Assembly: GCA_036495225.1 (NCBI GenBank)
Contig: DASXNG010000165.1
Location: 1 to 15,207 of the forward strand
Origin: Galbitalea sp036495225
Lineage (GTDB): Bacteria; Actinomycetota; Actinomycetes; Actinomycetales; Microbacteriaceae
Direction: 5' to 3'
DNA: 15,207 nucleotides
Numbering within the stretch: the stretch's first letter is position 1; the number at the start of each line of letters is the position of its first letter. Positions 1-6,274 of this stretch are shown here, in pieces. The notes beneath the pieces are model-generated. The model saw nothing but the letters and a program-made list of their open reading frames with translations. It made no database searches and had not been told where the DNA came from. The position numbers were made by a program, and so were the translations under genes.

Positions 1-256
1 TGGACGCCGCCGGAGTCGAAGGTGCGCTGGCTGCTGGCTTGGGCTCGGATTTTGCCGAGGGTGCTCCAGACTTGGCCGCCGCTCGCGAGTCGGTGCGGTA
101 GAAACCGGAACCGTTGAAGGTCACGCCAACGGCGTTGAAGACCTTGCGAAGTTTTCCCTAGCAGTTTGGGCACACGGTGAGCGAGTCATCCGTGAATGAC
201 TGCTGAATGTCGAAAGCTGTGCCGCACTCGGTGCACTTGTATGAGTAGGTGGGCAA
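1..256 (-). pseudogene. FmdB/Ruc-like zinc-ribbon protein gene, interrupted by in-frame TAG; 3' end beyond window
   Basis: Reading the minus strand from a TTG at 256 gives LPTYSYKCTECG, the typical FmdB start (usually MPTYxYxC), with the two zinc CxxC pairs at C8/C11 and C29/C32. Codon 33 (158-160) is TAG. The same frame then continues with GKLRKVFNAVGV and FNGSGFYRTDSR, the conserved second half of the family, and an Ala/Ser/Pro-rich tail running off the window. The break is therefore one sense-to-stop change with no shift; GAG to TAG is the simplest guess. An AAGGA ribosome site lies about 8 nt upstream, overlapping the stop of the cyclo-ligase gene, so the two are probably co-transcribed. 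The M. tuberculosis relative Rv0991c was described as a redox-regulated chaperone with a zinc ribbon and a disordered tail. Here the product would stop after 32 residues unless the TAG is read through or is a sequence error. Confidence 0.8.
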
Positions 257-267
257 GAGGATTTTCC

Positions 268-849
268 TTAAGAGAACTGCACGATGCCACTGGGCGTGAC
301 CACGCCGTTGACGCGTTTGTCGTGCACTTCGCTGGGCACGGAGTCGACGAGCTCATCGTCGAATATCACAGCATAGACGGGCGGCGACTTTTCCATGCTG
401 CCGAGCGTCTTGTCGAAGTAGCCCTGCCCCCAACCCATGCGCATCCCGGTGCGGTCGACGGTTGCCGCCGGAACGATGATCAGACCGACGTCATTGATCG
501 CCATCGGGTTGAGCAACTCGCTGGTCGGGGCTGGCATGCCCGCGACATCCTGTGTCTCGTCGTTCGCGTCATACGGTGCCCAGTCGAGCAGTCCGTCGGC
601 GCGTGAGATGGGAAGGATGACACGGATGCCACGCCCGCACGCCCAGGCGAGGAAGTCACGCGTCGCCGGTTCGTTCGGTGTCGAGAGGTACGCGGCGAGG
701 TAGTTGACGTTGAGTTTCTCGGCAAGTGATTCGAGCTGAGTGGTGAGCTGTGTGGTCGCCTTCGCCCGCTCCGTCGACGTTCTTGTGCGGCGGCGCTCAC
801 GAAGTTCGGCCCTCAGGGCCCGCTTTTGGTGACTGACGTCGTCGGTCAT
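268..849 (-). CDS. 5-formyltetrahydrofolate cyclo-ligase
   Basis: This protein of 193 residues converts 5-formyl-tetrahydrofolate to 5,10-methenyl-tetrahydrofolate with ATP, a cytoplasmic folate salvage step. The N-terminal basic helix (QKRALRAELRERRR, residues 8-21) matches the family. The central segment YLSTPNEPATRDFL and the signature RMGWGQGYFDKTL (about 137-149) correspond to the glycine-rich nucleotide/substrate loop, followed by the usual EVHDKRVNGVVTPSGI end. Length is normal. The ATG at 849 is supported by TAGAAT on the minus strand (856-861), whose last T is 7 nt before the start, as expected for a leaderless transcript. The gene is divergent from galU with only 39 bp between the starts, and the FmdB-like gene follows 11 nt after its stop. 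The same divergent arrangement occurs in M. tuberculosis (Rv0992c/galU), which supports the assignment. Confidence 0.93.
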   Translation of the reverse strand: MTDDVSHQKRALRAELRERRRTRTSTERAKATTQLTTQLESLAEKLNVNYLAAYLSTPNEPATRDFLAWACGRGIRVILPISRADGLLDWAPYDANDETQDVAGMPAPTSELLNPMAINDVGLIIVPAATVDRTGMRMGWGQGYFDKTLGSMEKSPPVYAVIFDDELVDSVPSEVHDKRVNGVVTPSGIVQFS

Positions 850-888
850 CCTGTAATTCTAGGAGCAGTTGCCCGATAGCCTGTTCCT
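850..888. promoter_or_regulatory. Divergent leaderless promoter pair, cyclo-ligase/galU
   Basis: Each start codon has a -10-like hexamer at the distance expected if transcription starts on the start codon itself. On the plus strand TAGCCT (877-882) precedes the galU ATG at 889. On the minus strand TAGAAT (856-861) precedes the cyclo-ligase ATG at 849. No convincing -35 boxes are seen and galU has no Shine-Dalgarno sequence. The two promoters would overlap, so they may compete. This is inferred from spacing only. Confidence 0.5.
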
Positions 889-1782
889 ATGGTCCTGAAG
901 ATCACGAAGGCGGTAATCCCGGCTGCGGGACTCGGCACGCGTTTTTTGCCGGCGACCAAGGCGATGCCCAAAGAGATGCTGCCTGTCGTTGACAAGCCTG
1001 CCATCCAATACGTCGTCGAGGAGGCGGTCGCCGCCGGCCTCACCGACGTTCTCATGATCACAGGGCGCAACAAGAATGCCCTCGAGAATCACTTCGACCG
1101 CGTCGGGGAGCTTGAGGCCACCCTCGAACGCAAGGGCGACACCGAGCGACTCGAGAAGGTGAACTACTCGACCGGGCTCGCCGACATGCACTATGTGAGG
1201 CAGGGCGATCCGCTCGGGCTTGGGCACGCGGTGCTCCGCGCGAAGATGCACGTTGGGCGTGAGGCCTTCGCGGTGCTGCTCGGTGACGACATCATTGACG
1301 CGCGCGACATCCTGCTCTCACGGATGATCGAGGTCGCAGGCGAGAAGAACGCCAGTGTGATCGCTTTGCTTGAGGTCGACCCATCCGTCGCCCATATGTA
1401 TGGAATCGCGACCGTGGAGAAAGATGAGGACGACGACGTCGTTCGCATCACCGGGCTGGTCGAAAAGCCGAAGGCGGGAACCGCTCCGTCCAACCTGGCC
1501 ATCATCGGTCGCTATGTGCTCCGCCCGGAAATCTTCGACGTGCTGGAGGAGACCAAGGCGGGAACGGGGGGCGAGATCCAGCTGACGGACGCGCTCGAGG
1601 TGCTCGCGTCGGACGCGTCGATCGCGGGTGGCGTTTACGGCGTCATCTTCTCCGGTCGTCGGTATGACACGGGGGATCGGCTCGACTACATCAAGGCAAT
1701 CGTGCAGCTGGCGGTCGACCGCGAAGATCTCGGTGAGGGGCTGCGGCCCTGGCTTCGAGACTTCGTCTCGAAGATGGAGTAG
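889..1782 (+). CDS. galU: UTP--glucose-1-phosphate uridylyltransferase GalU
   Basis: GalU makes UDP-glucose from UTP and glucose-1-phosphate, feeding glycan, glycolipid and trehalose synthesis in the cytoplasm. The 297-residue product has the full family pattern: the nucleotide loop AAGLGTRFLPATK (12-24) with PKEMLPVVDKP (27-37), the metal/UTP region GDD (132-134), VEKP (191-194), RYVL (208-211) and GGEIQLTDAL (227-236), and a C-terminal GDRLDY segment near the end. Length is normal. It starts at an ATG without Shine-Dalgarno but with a leaderless-type -10 box. The acetyltransferase gene begins 2 nt after its stop, so the two are clearly in one operon. In related actinobacteria a moeA-like gene (glp) normally lies between them; it is absent here. 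Confidence 0.97.
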   Translation: MVLKITKAVIPAAGLGTRFLPATKAMPKEMLPVVDKPAIQYVVEEAVAAGLTDVLMITGRNKNALENHFDRVGELEATLERKGDTERLEKVNYSTGLADMHYVRQGDPLGLGHAVLRAKMHVGREAFAVLLGDDIIDARDILLSRMIEVAGEKNASVIALLEVDPSVAHMYGIATVEKDEDDDVVRITGLVEKPKAGTAPSNLAIIGRYVLRPEIFDVLEETKAGTGGEIQLTDALEVLASDASIAGGVYGVIFSGRRYDTGDRLDYIKAIVQLAVDREDLGEGLRPWLRDFVSKME

Positions 1783-1784
1783 GG

Positions 1785-2444
1785 ATGCCGACAATCCCGT
1801 CGCTGAGTCATGGCGACGTCACCATCCGACCCATTCGGGCGCGGGATGCCCGTGCACTCGAGCGCGAACTCATTGACAACCGCGGTTGGTTGCGCCAGTG
1901 GGAGGCGACGAACCCACACGGACCTCTCGCGTTTGACGTGAGGTCGAACATCCGCAGCCTGCAGGCGAATGCGCGGGCCGGCCTCGGGCTGCCGTTCGCC
2001 ATGGACTACAAGGGCGAGTTCGCCGGGCAGCTCAACGTGTCGTCGATCGCCTACGGTTCGCTCGGGTGCGCCACCATCGGATACTGGGTCGCCGAGCGGT
2101 TCGCCGGCCACAACGTGACACCGATCTCGGTCGCGCTCGCCACCGACTACTGTTTTTTCACGCTCGGGTTGCACCGCATGGAGATCTGCATTCGCCCTGA
2201 GAACGAGCCATCGCTGCGCGTCGTGCAGAAGCTCGGGTTTCGATACGAGGGGCTGCGCAGACGGTACATCCACATCAATGGCGACTGGCGCGACCACTAC
2301 TGTTTCGCGCTGACCGTCGACGAGTTGCCGCAGGGCGTGCTCCGTCGCTGGCTCGACGGTGACGCACCTGAAGAGGATGCCGCGGTGCCGCCCGCAGATC
2401 GCGCGAAGGCGTCAATCCCGCTGCGAGTGGTAACCCGCCGCTAA
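1785..2444 (+). CDS. RimJ/RimL-like GNAT N-acetyltransferase
   Basis: This 219-residue protein belongs to the GNAT superfamily, which moves an acetyl group from acetyl-CoA to an amine, often a protein N-terminus. VTIRPIRARDARALE near the start is the usual beta1-alpha1 segment; IGYWVAERFAGHN is the beta4/acetyl-CoA loop; GLHRMEICIRPENEPSLRVVQKLGFRYEG is the strongly conserved C-terminal half of RimJ-type enzymes. The acetyl-CoA loop is slightly off consensus: Arg-x-x-Gly-x-Gly/Ala reads RFAGHN, with Asn at the last position. The substrate cannot be told from sequence. It begins 2 nt after galU and corresponds by position to rimJ of M. tuberculosis. The last ~20 residues are a low-complexity Ala/Pro/Arg tail. 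Confidence 0.9.
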   Translation: MPTIPSLSHGDVTIRPIRARDARALERELIDNRGWLRQWEATNPHGPLAFDVRSNIRSLQANARAGLGLPFAMDYKGEFAGQLNVSSIAYGSLGCATIGYWVAERFAGHNVTPISVALATDYCFFTLGLHRMEICIRPENEPSLRVVQKLGFRYEGLRRRYIHINGDWRDHYCFALTVDELPQGVLRRWLDGDAPEEDAAVPPADRAKASIPLRVVTRR

Positions 2445-2467
2445 GGGTCCCTGAGGCTCTCGATGGG

Positions 2468-2580
2468 TAGTTGGTTGAGTAGCGCAGCGCCGCAGGCGCT
2501 ACGCGTAGCGAAACCGGGCTGAGCCGCTCAAGCAGGTTTCGCTACGGCCGCGACTTCGTCGCAACGTACTGAACCAACTA
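2468..2580. repeat. Palindromic intergenic repeat, REP/BIME-like, with nested inverted repeats
   Basis: The outer ends TAGTTGGTTGAGTA (2468-2481) and TACTGAACCAACTA (2567-2580) are inverted copies with one mismatch. Inside, CGTAGCGAAACC (2504-2515) and GGTTTCGCTACG (2535-2546) form a perfect 12-bp inverted repeat around a 19-nt spacer. The sequence fills most of the gap between the acetyltransferase and the membrane-protein gene. The words GTTGAGTAGCG and GTAGCGAAAcc recur in a second copy at 3558-3598, so this is a dispersed family. It contains no ORF. It could end transcription or be a non-autonomous mobile repeat. Confidence 0.75.
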
Positions 2581-2625
2581 CGTGGGTTCCCCGCGCGCCA
2601 CCCCGGCTTCCGGCCGCGCCACTCG

Positions 2626-2638
2626 TACCGTTGTCCCC
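2626..2638 (+). promoter_or_regulatory. Leaderless-type -10 box of the membrane-protein gene
   Basis: TACCGT (2626-2631) lies 7 nt before the ATG at 2639 and there is no Shine-Dalgarno sequence. This fits a leaderless mRNA and supports 2639 as the start rather than the GTG at 2582, which would translate directly next to the palindromic repeat. Confidence 0.4.
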
Positions 2639-3547
2639 ATGGGTTTCACCGGTCTCGATGGCGGCATCATGGTCGCGCTCGCCGCTGGCCTCTGGTTGGT
2701 CTACCTTCTCCCGACATGGTTCCGCCGACGCGAATACGCGGCCGTCGAGCGCACCGCTATCCGCAGGCAGCAGGCCATGCGCGTGCTTCAGGAGACGGCT
2801 CCCATCCCCGCCGTCAAGCGCGCGGAGCAGATCGTCTCCCCAACCGGACAGGTCGCCGATCGAGCCAAACTCGCCGAGGCGATCAAGCGTTCCCGTGAGG
2901 CGCAGGCCGCCCGTGAGTCGAACCGCCGCATGGTCGAGTCAACCTCGGTGACCGCGCAGGCAACGGCCTCCCGGCAACGGATGTCCCGCCGCCTCCGCCG
3001 CACGCGAGCCGTCGCATCCATTCTTCTTGTTGCTTCGCTGGTGACGATCATCGTGCAGGTCTCGATGATGATCACGGGTGGAATCGCCGTCGGTGCTTGG
3101 AGCGTTCTCGGATTCTCCGCGGTCGTTGGAGTCGTCTCGTTTGCCGCGCTTGGGCGACTCGCGAGCATCGCGCGCAAGCGTGCCGCGGTTGTCGTGCCGG
3201 CGCGGCAGAAGCCCATCCGTACGCGCATCATCGAGGAGCGCGAAGCGGAACGTCCGGCCGCCCCGACCTGGACGCCCGTGCCACTGCCGAAGCCGTTGTA
3301 TCTTTCCCGTACGGAGGCGACACCGGTCGAGTCGTCGGTCGACCCCGCAGAGCAGTTGCGCCTTGCGGCGCTCGAGTCGGACCGCGCGCTGCGAGCCGCC
3401 CAGGAATCTTCCGACATCGCGCCCATCACCGAACCTGCGGCGCCGGTCGCTCCGCCCAGTCGCTACGCGGCAATGGGAATCGTCGACAAGAAGGATGTCG
3501 CTGGGCCGAACCTCGACGAGGTCCTCCGTCGTCGTCGCGCCAGCTAG
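2639..3547 (+). CDS. Three-helix membrane protein, candidate GlpR/SepX-like division protein
   Basis: Starting at the ATG at 2639 the product has 302 residues. One hydrophobic segment lies at the extreme N-terminus (about 10-27, VALAAGLWLVYLLPTWF), followed by a charged, probably helical cytoplasmic stretch (30-120, rich in Arg, Glu, Ala and Gln), two more membrane segments (about 124-148 and 149-173), and a Pro/Ala/Arg-rich, probably disordered C-terminal region of ~125 residues. No enzyme motif is visible. It occupies the place of Rv0996 after rimJ in mycobacteria, whose corynebacterial and Streptomyces counterparts are the division proteins GlpR and SepX. That link rests on gene order and topology, so the function is inferred. 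Its usual partner Glp is not encoded in this window. Palindromic repeats flank it on both sides, suggesting separate transcription from galU. Confidence 0.72.
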   Translation: MGFTGLDGGIMVALAAGLWLVYLLPTWFRRREYAAVERTAIRRQQAMRVLQETAPIPAVKRAEQIVSPTGQVADRAKLAEAIKRSREAQAARESNRRMVESTSVTAQATASRQRMSRRLRRTRAVASILLVASLVTIIVQVSMMITGGIAVGAWSVLGFSAVVGVVSFAALGRLASIARKRAAVVVPARQKPIRTRIIEEREAERPAAPTWTPVPLPKPLYLSRTEATPVESSVDPAEQLRLAALESDRALRAAQESSDIAPITEPAAPVAPPSRYAAMGIVDKKDVAGPNLDEVLRRRRAS

Positions 3548-3557
3548 CCCACTAGGT

Positions 3558-3598
3558 GATTGAGTAGCGAGCTCCGAAGGAGCCCGCGTATCGAAATC
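3558..3598. repeat. Second copy of the palindromic intergenic repeat
   Basis: It begins ATTGAGTAGCGAGCTCC and ends GCGTATCGAAATC, an imperfect inverted repeat with a perfect core GCTCC-GAA-GGAGC (3571-3583). It shares the ends TTGAGTAGCG and GTAxCGAAA with the longer element at 2468-2580. It lies 10 nt after the membrane-protein stop and could act as its transcription terminator. No T tract follows. Confidence 0.65.
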
Positions 3599-3646
3599 CG
3601 CCCACGCACACGCCGCCCCAGTTTCTCAGCCCGCTACCCCCTCTGC

Positions 3647-3652
3647 TAACGT
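3647..3652 (+). promoter_or_regulatory. Possible -10 box of the tRNA-Ala promoter
   Basis: TAACGT ends 16 nt before the mature 5' end of the tRNA, so transcription would start about 10 nt upstream of it. The -35 region is poor (TTTCTC near 3622). Weak call based on position. Confidence 0.35.
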
Positions 3653-3668
3653 AGCTAAGCAACAAAAC

Positions 3669-3741
3669 GGGCCCTTGGCGCAGTTGGTAGCGCGCCTCGT
3701 TCGCATCGAGGAGGTCAGGAGTTCGAATCTCCTAGGGTCCA
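3669..3741 (+). tRNA. tRNA-Ala (anticodon CGC)
   Basis: A complete 73-nt cloverleaf folds by eye. The acceptor is GGGCCCT with AGGGTCC, the D arm GCGC-AGTTGGTA-GCGC, the anticodon stem CCTCG/CGAGG with loop TTCGCAT (anticodon CGC), and the T arm AGGAG-TTCGAAT-CTCCT; A73 is the discriminator. The third acceptor pair is G3:U70, the alanine identity element, which independently confirms the anticodon reading. CCA is not encoded. It decodes GCG, a common codon in this GC-rich genome. Confidence 0.97.
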
Positions 3742-3750
3742 CAGTTGTTG

Positions 3751-3785
3751 GGATGCCCCGCCCGAATCTCTCGGACGGGGCATCC
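3751..3785 (+). terminator. Stem-loop terminator after tRNA-Ala
   Basis: GGATGCCCCG (3751-3760) pairs perfectly with CGGGGCATCC (3776-3785). The stem extends by four more pairs after one C-A mismatch, giving 15 positions around a 5-nt loop. No T tract follows, as is common for actinobacterial terminators. It sits 10 nt after the tRNA. Confidence 0.75.
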
Positions 3786-3805
3786 GTCATGTAACGCGCG
3801 ACCGC

Positions 3806-3817
3806 TAATCTGAGCGG
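3806..3817 (+). promoter_or_regulatory. Leaderless-type promoter of the 144-residue protein gene
   Basis: TAATCT (3806-3811) is followed by 6 nt and then the ATG at 3818, so +1 would be the A of the start codon. There is no Shine-Dalgarno sequence. Confidence 0.5.
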
Positions 3818-4252
3818 ATGACGCAGGAGCTGCACCTATCCGATCAGGTCGAGATCGTCACCGACCGATTTTCGGCATTGGGTGCACCACGAGGGACGAT
3901 CGGCGTCATCGTCGATGACTGGGCGGATGGCTCGAACGACGTCGAGGTCTCCGATCCGAAAACGGGCGAAGTCGTCGCGCGGTTCCGGGCGGCCGAGGAT
4001 GAGGTGCGACCGTACTCTGGACCGTTCAGCGTGCGCGAGCCACGCAGGCACGGCATGATTTTTGGTCGCGGCGGCCAACTGGATCGTGATGTTGAGGAAC
4101 CGCCCATGCGGCCACGGTTGGGCGCGCAGATCGCAGGCTACGGCGGAGCGCCGATAGCGTTCGGTGCGCCGCCAGACGAAGAGGTCACGCTCGAAGGCGA
4201 GATCCCCTGGGAGCTACGCGACGAACCGCCCACCGGGCCGATCTTCCACTAG
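3818..4252 (+). CDS. Small hypothetical protein with an SH3-like N-terminal half
   Basis: This product has 144 residues. The first ~65 residues (LSDQVEIVTD, GTIGVIVDDWADGSNDVEVSD, GEVVARFRAAEDEVRP) form a run of short beta strands around a GTIG turn, similar to small SH3-like domains such as DUF4926. The second half is Gly/Pro-rich and probably disordered (GMIFGRGGQLDRD, APIAFGAPPDEE). No catalytic motif, signal peptide or membrane segment is visible, so a cytoplasmic binding role is the most that can be guessed. The ATG is fixed by a leaderless-type -10 box. It is convergent with the cupin gene, 13 bp away. Confidence 0.7.
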   Translation: MTQELHLSDQVEIVTDRFSALGAPRGTIGVIVDDWADGSNDVEVSDPKTGEVVARFRAAEDEVRPYSGPFSVREPRRHGMIFGRGGQLDRDVEEPPMRPRLGAQIAGYGGAPIAFGAPPDEEVTLEGEIPWELRDEPPTGPIFH

Positions 4253-4260
4253 CCAGCGCG

Positions 4261-4274
4261 CCGCACTAGTGCGG
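4261..4274. terminator. Perfect 14-bp palindrome between convergent genes
   Basis: CCGCACTAGTGCGG is a perfect palindrome placed between the hypothetical gene and the cupin gene; its centre contains the cupin stop codon. It may act as a weak bidirectional terminator. The stem would be short and no T tract follows, so the role is uncertain. Confidence 0.3.
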
Positions 4275-4613
4275 TATCTCGATCCACACCGCGCGCTCGT
4301 CGCCGATCGTCCAGCCGTCGTGTCCCGGCACGATGTGAGCGAGGTCGCCCGCGGCGTACTCGGTTTGATGACCGTCGTTGTCCTTCGTGCCGACTTGTCC
4401 TGAGACGACATAAAACAGGTGGTCGACCTGGCAGCTGTCGGTCTTCTGAACGGGTTTTGAGTGCACCGACCACCTCCAGCCGGGTTCGGTTGTCACGCGC
4501 GTAAGTTTCACTCCGTCGACCTCGACGGTGTCCAGCCTGATCTTTTCCATCGTGTCCATGGTGGTTTCGGGTTGATCGAAGCTTTGCTTCGTCGTCATTG
4601 TCGTTGCGCTCAT
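4266..4613 (-). CDS. Small cupin-domain protein
   Basis: The product has 115 residues from an ATG at 4613, chosen because a near-perfect Shine-Dalgarno GGAGGT (4619-4624 on the minus strand) lies 5 nt upstream. A longer reading from 4652 has no such support. The core is a single cupin beta barrel: HSKPVQKTDSCQVDHLFYVVSGQV corresponds to cupin motif 1 and YAAGDLAHIVPGHDGWTIG to motif 2. The metal-binding pattern is incomplete: His is present in WSVHSKP, VDHLFYV and PGHD, but the classic HxH pair is not. Substrate and reaction are unknown; such proteins include isomerases, dioxygenases and ligand-binding regulators. It lies 89 bp downstream of the HD-GYP/LuxR gene on the same strand and could be co-expressed, although its strong ribosome site suggests efficient separate translation. 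Confidence 0.82.
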   Translation of the reverse strand: MSATTMTTKQSFDQPETTMDTMEKIRLDTVEVDGVKLTRVTTEPGWRWSVHSKPVQKTDSCQVDHLFYVVSGQVGTKDNDGHQTEYAAGDLAHIVPGHDGWTIGDERAVWIEIPH

Positions 4614-4618
4614 GGGGT

Positions 4619-4624
4619 ACCTCC
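4619..4624 (-). promoter_or_regulatory. Strong ribosome binding site of the cupin gene
   Basis: The minus strand reads GGAGGT, 5 nt before the ATG at 4613. It is the strongest Shine-Dalgarno match in the window and decides the start. Confidence 0.75.
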
Positions 4625-4676
4625 AGTTGATGATGTGGGCATGCAACGACATTGCCTCTTTGGGCTGCCGGCCACA

Positions 4677-4692
4677 TGAGGCATCCGCCTCA
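4677..4692 (-). terminator. Short hairpin after the HD-GYP/LuxR gene
   Basis: TGAGGC-ATCC-GCCTCA is a 6-bp stem with a 4-nt loop, 10 nt beyond the stop of the regulator gene and before the cupin gene. There is no T tract; it may only attenuate transcription. Confidence 0.3.
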
Positions 4693-4702
4693 ATTTCTGG
4701 AC

Positions 4703-6274
4703 TCAGGTGTGTTGGAAAACCGGTCCGGCGAATCCGTGGCTGAGTGCGTAGAGGCTGGCACCCACCCGGTTGTTGACGCCGACCTTTGTGTAGGTGTGCT
4801 CGATATGGTTTCGCACGGTCTTCTCGCTGAGCGTGAGAGCCTTCGCGATCTGACGATTGGACTGGCCACGCGCGACCAGCGTGAGGATTTCGGCTTCGCG
4901 CGCGGTGAGCCCTGCGGGCAGGGAGACTTTTGACTGTTGGTGTCCGGCGGCGCTGACCACGGCGGCCACGGCGCTCGCGTCGAGGTGCCCGCGCTGTACC
5001 CGAAGATTCAGCCGGTCGATCGCGTCAGACGGCAGTAGCGCTTCGCGGTAAGGCCGCGGTTCGAATGCCGATCGGTACGCGACGGCCGCGGCCAGGATCC
5101 GTTCGGGGGCGCCGAGCGCCGCGCCGACTACGCCGAACGGATAGCCCGATCCATCGAGGTGCTCGTGGTGGGCCCGAATGAGCGTCGCCTCGGCGGCAAG
5201 CCCGGGGATGCGGGAGACCACCCGCGCACCAAAGTATGGATGCATTCGCGCGCGTTCCCACTCGTCGGCAGACAGCTGCCCTGTTTTCGACCACACCTGG
5301 TTTGAAACGCCGAGGCGGCCGATGTCGTGCAGATGTCCGGCGCGGCGCAGCGTCGCCCGCTGCTCCGCGCTCAACCCTGCGACCCCACCGGCCGACTCTG
5401 CAAGCTCGGCTACAGCACGCGAGTGACCAAGCATGAACGGGCACTTGAGATCCGCGAAGTCGCCGAGAGCGGTGACTAACGCGTCGAGCTCGGCCTCGCT
5501 CACCGGAACGCCATCGTCAGGTGCGAGCTGGATGGCGGTGGACCACAGGTCCCCATCATCCAGATTCGCGAGCATGGCCTCGGCGTCCGCAGTGAACACG
5601 TCCACGATCGCAGGGTCGAACTGACCGCCGCGTCTGTTGCGTGCCATGGCGACGGCTCCGTCAACGCCGTAGAGGCGGTGGTGCACTTCGCTCATGTCGG
5701 CGAGCTGTGCGATGCGCATTTCGATTGGGATGTCGGTGCCTGAACGGCCTTGCGGGAGCCCGCCGCCGTCGTAGCGTTCGAACGTGAAGGCGAGGGCGCG
5801 CTGCACGCTTCCAGGGAGTCCAAATTCGCGCGCGAGAGCGGCTGCGGAACTGCAGTGCGAGTGGAGCAACTCCGCAAGTTGTCCTCGCGCATCCCTTAGC
5901 AACTCGGTCATGACCCTCGCGCGGTGCATCGGCGATTCGCCCCGCGCGACGTTGCCGGCCAGAAATTTCAGATAGGGCAGCCCGGACCAGTCCACCAGGT
6001 AGGCGGCTTCGCGCACCGCGATGTCGTCGCCGAACCAGCGAGCGTACTCCTGGGAGTCCGCGTGACACCCGATCCACATCACCAGCGTCGAGTAGTAGAC
6101 GATGCCTCGTTGCTCATCCGAGAGTTCCAGTCGCTGCGCGAGACGGCAGGCGATCACGGCGGAGCGCAGCATGTGCTCGGCGGGCTGGCCGAGGCCGAGG
6201 TCGATCGAGACGGACAGGGCCGCCAGCATCTCGGCCCGGCGTGGCCGACCTGACCCGGGCACCGCGTCGTGCAT
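4703..6274 (-). CDS. HD-GYP domain protein with C-terminal LuxR-type DNA-binding domain
   Basis: The product has 523 residues from the ATG at 6274. A C-terminal HD-GYP module is complete for metal binding: H284, H316-D317 (HLHDIGR), H345, H369-H370 and D374 in HHEHLDGSGYP. HD-GYP enzymes typically hydrolyse cyclic di-GMP. Residues ~25-230 look like a second, degenerate copy: YDGGGLPQGRSG (168-179) keeps the DGxGxPxG turn but lacks the HH pair and the HD dyad. Residues ~455-518 are a LuxR helix-turn-helix (LTAREAEILTLVARGQSNRQIAKALTLSEKTVRNHI). The protein may therefore link nucleotide binding or turnover to transcription; that is inference. Longer readings extend to 6469 but overlap the divergent lipoprotein start and look non-coding. 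Similar actinobacterial proteins begin shortly before RRAExLAALSxxxDLGLGQP, which fits 6274; no clear ribosome site marks it. Confidence 0.85.
   Translation of the reverse strand: MHDAVPGSGRPRRAEMLAALSVSIDLGLGQPAEHMLRSAVIACRLAQRLELSDEQRGIVYYSTLVMWIGCHADSQEYARWFGDDIAVREAAYLVDWSGLPYLKFLAGNVARGESPMHRARVMTELLRDARGQLAELLHSHCSSAAALAREFGLPGSVQRALAFTFERYDGGGLPQGRSGTDIPIEMRIAQLADMSEVHHRLYGVDGAVAMARNRRGGQFDPAIVDVFTADAEAMLANLDDGDLWSTAIQLAPDDGVPVSEAELDALVTALGDFADLKCPFMLGHSRAVAELAESAGGVAGLSAEQRATLRRAGHLHDIGRLGVSNQVWSKTGQLSADEWERARMHPYFGARVVSRIPGLAAEATLIRAHHEHLDGSGYPFGVVGAALGAPERILAAAVAYRSAFEPRPYREALLPSDAIDRLNLRVQRGHLDASAVAAVVSAAGHQQSKVSLPAGLTAREAEILTLVARGQSNRQIAKALTLSEKTVRNHIEHTYTKVGVNNRVGASLYALSHGFAGPVFQHT

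Noticed and set aside
196..606. Plus-strand open frame of 136 codons opposite the cyclo-ligase
   Set aside because: It is antisense to a clear enzyme gene, has no ribosome site and resembles no family; a high-GC shadow.
2582..2638. Upstream GTG as start of the membrane protein
   Set aside because: It would begin directly at the end of the palindromic repeat; the ATG at 2639 has a leaderless-type box and puts the first membrane helix near the N-terminus.
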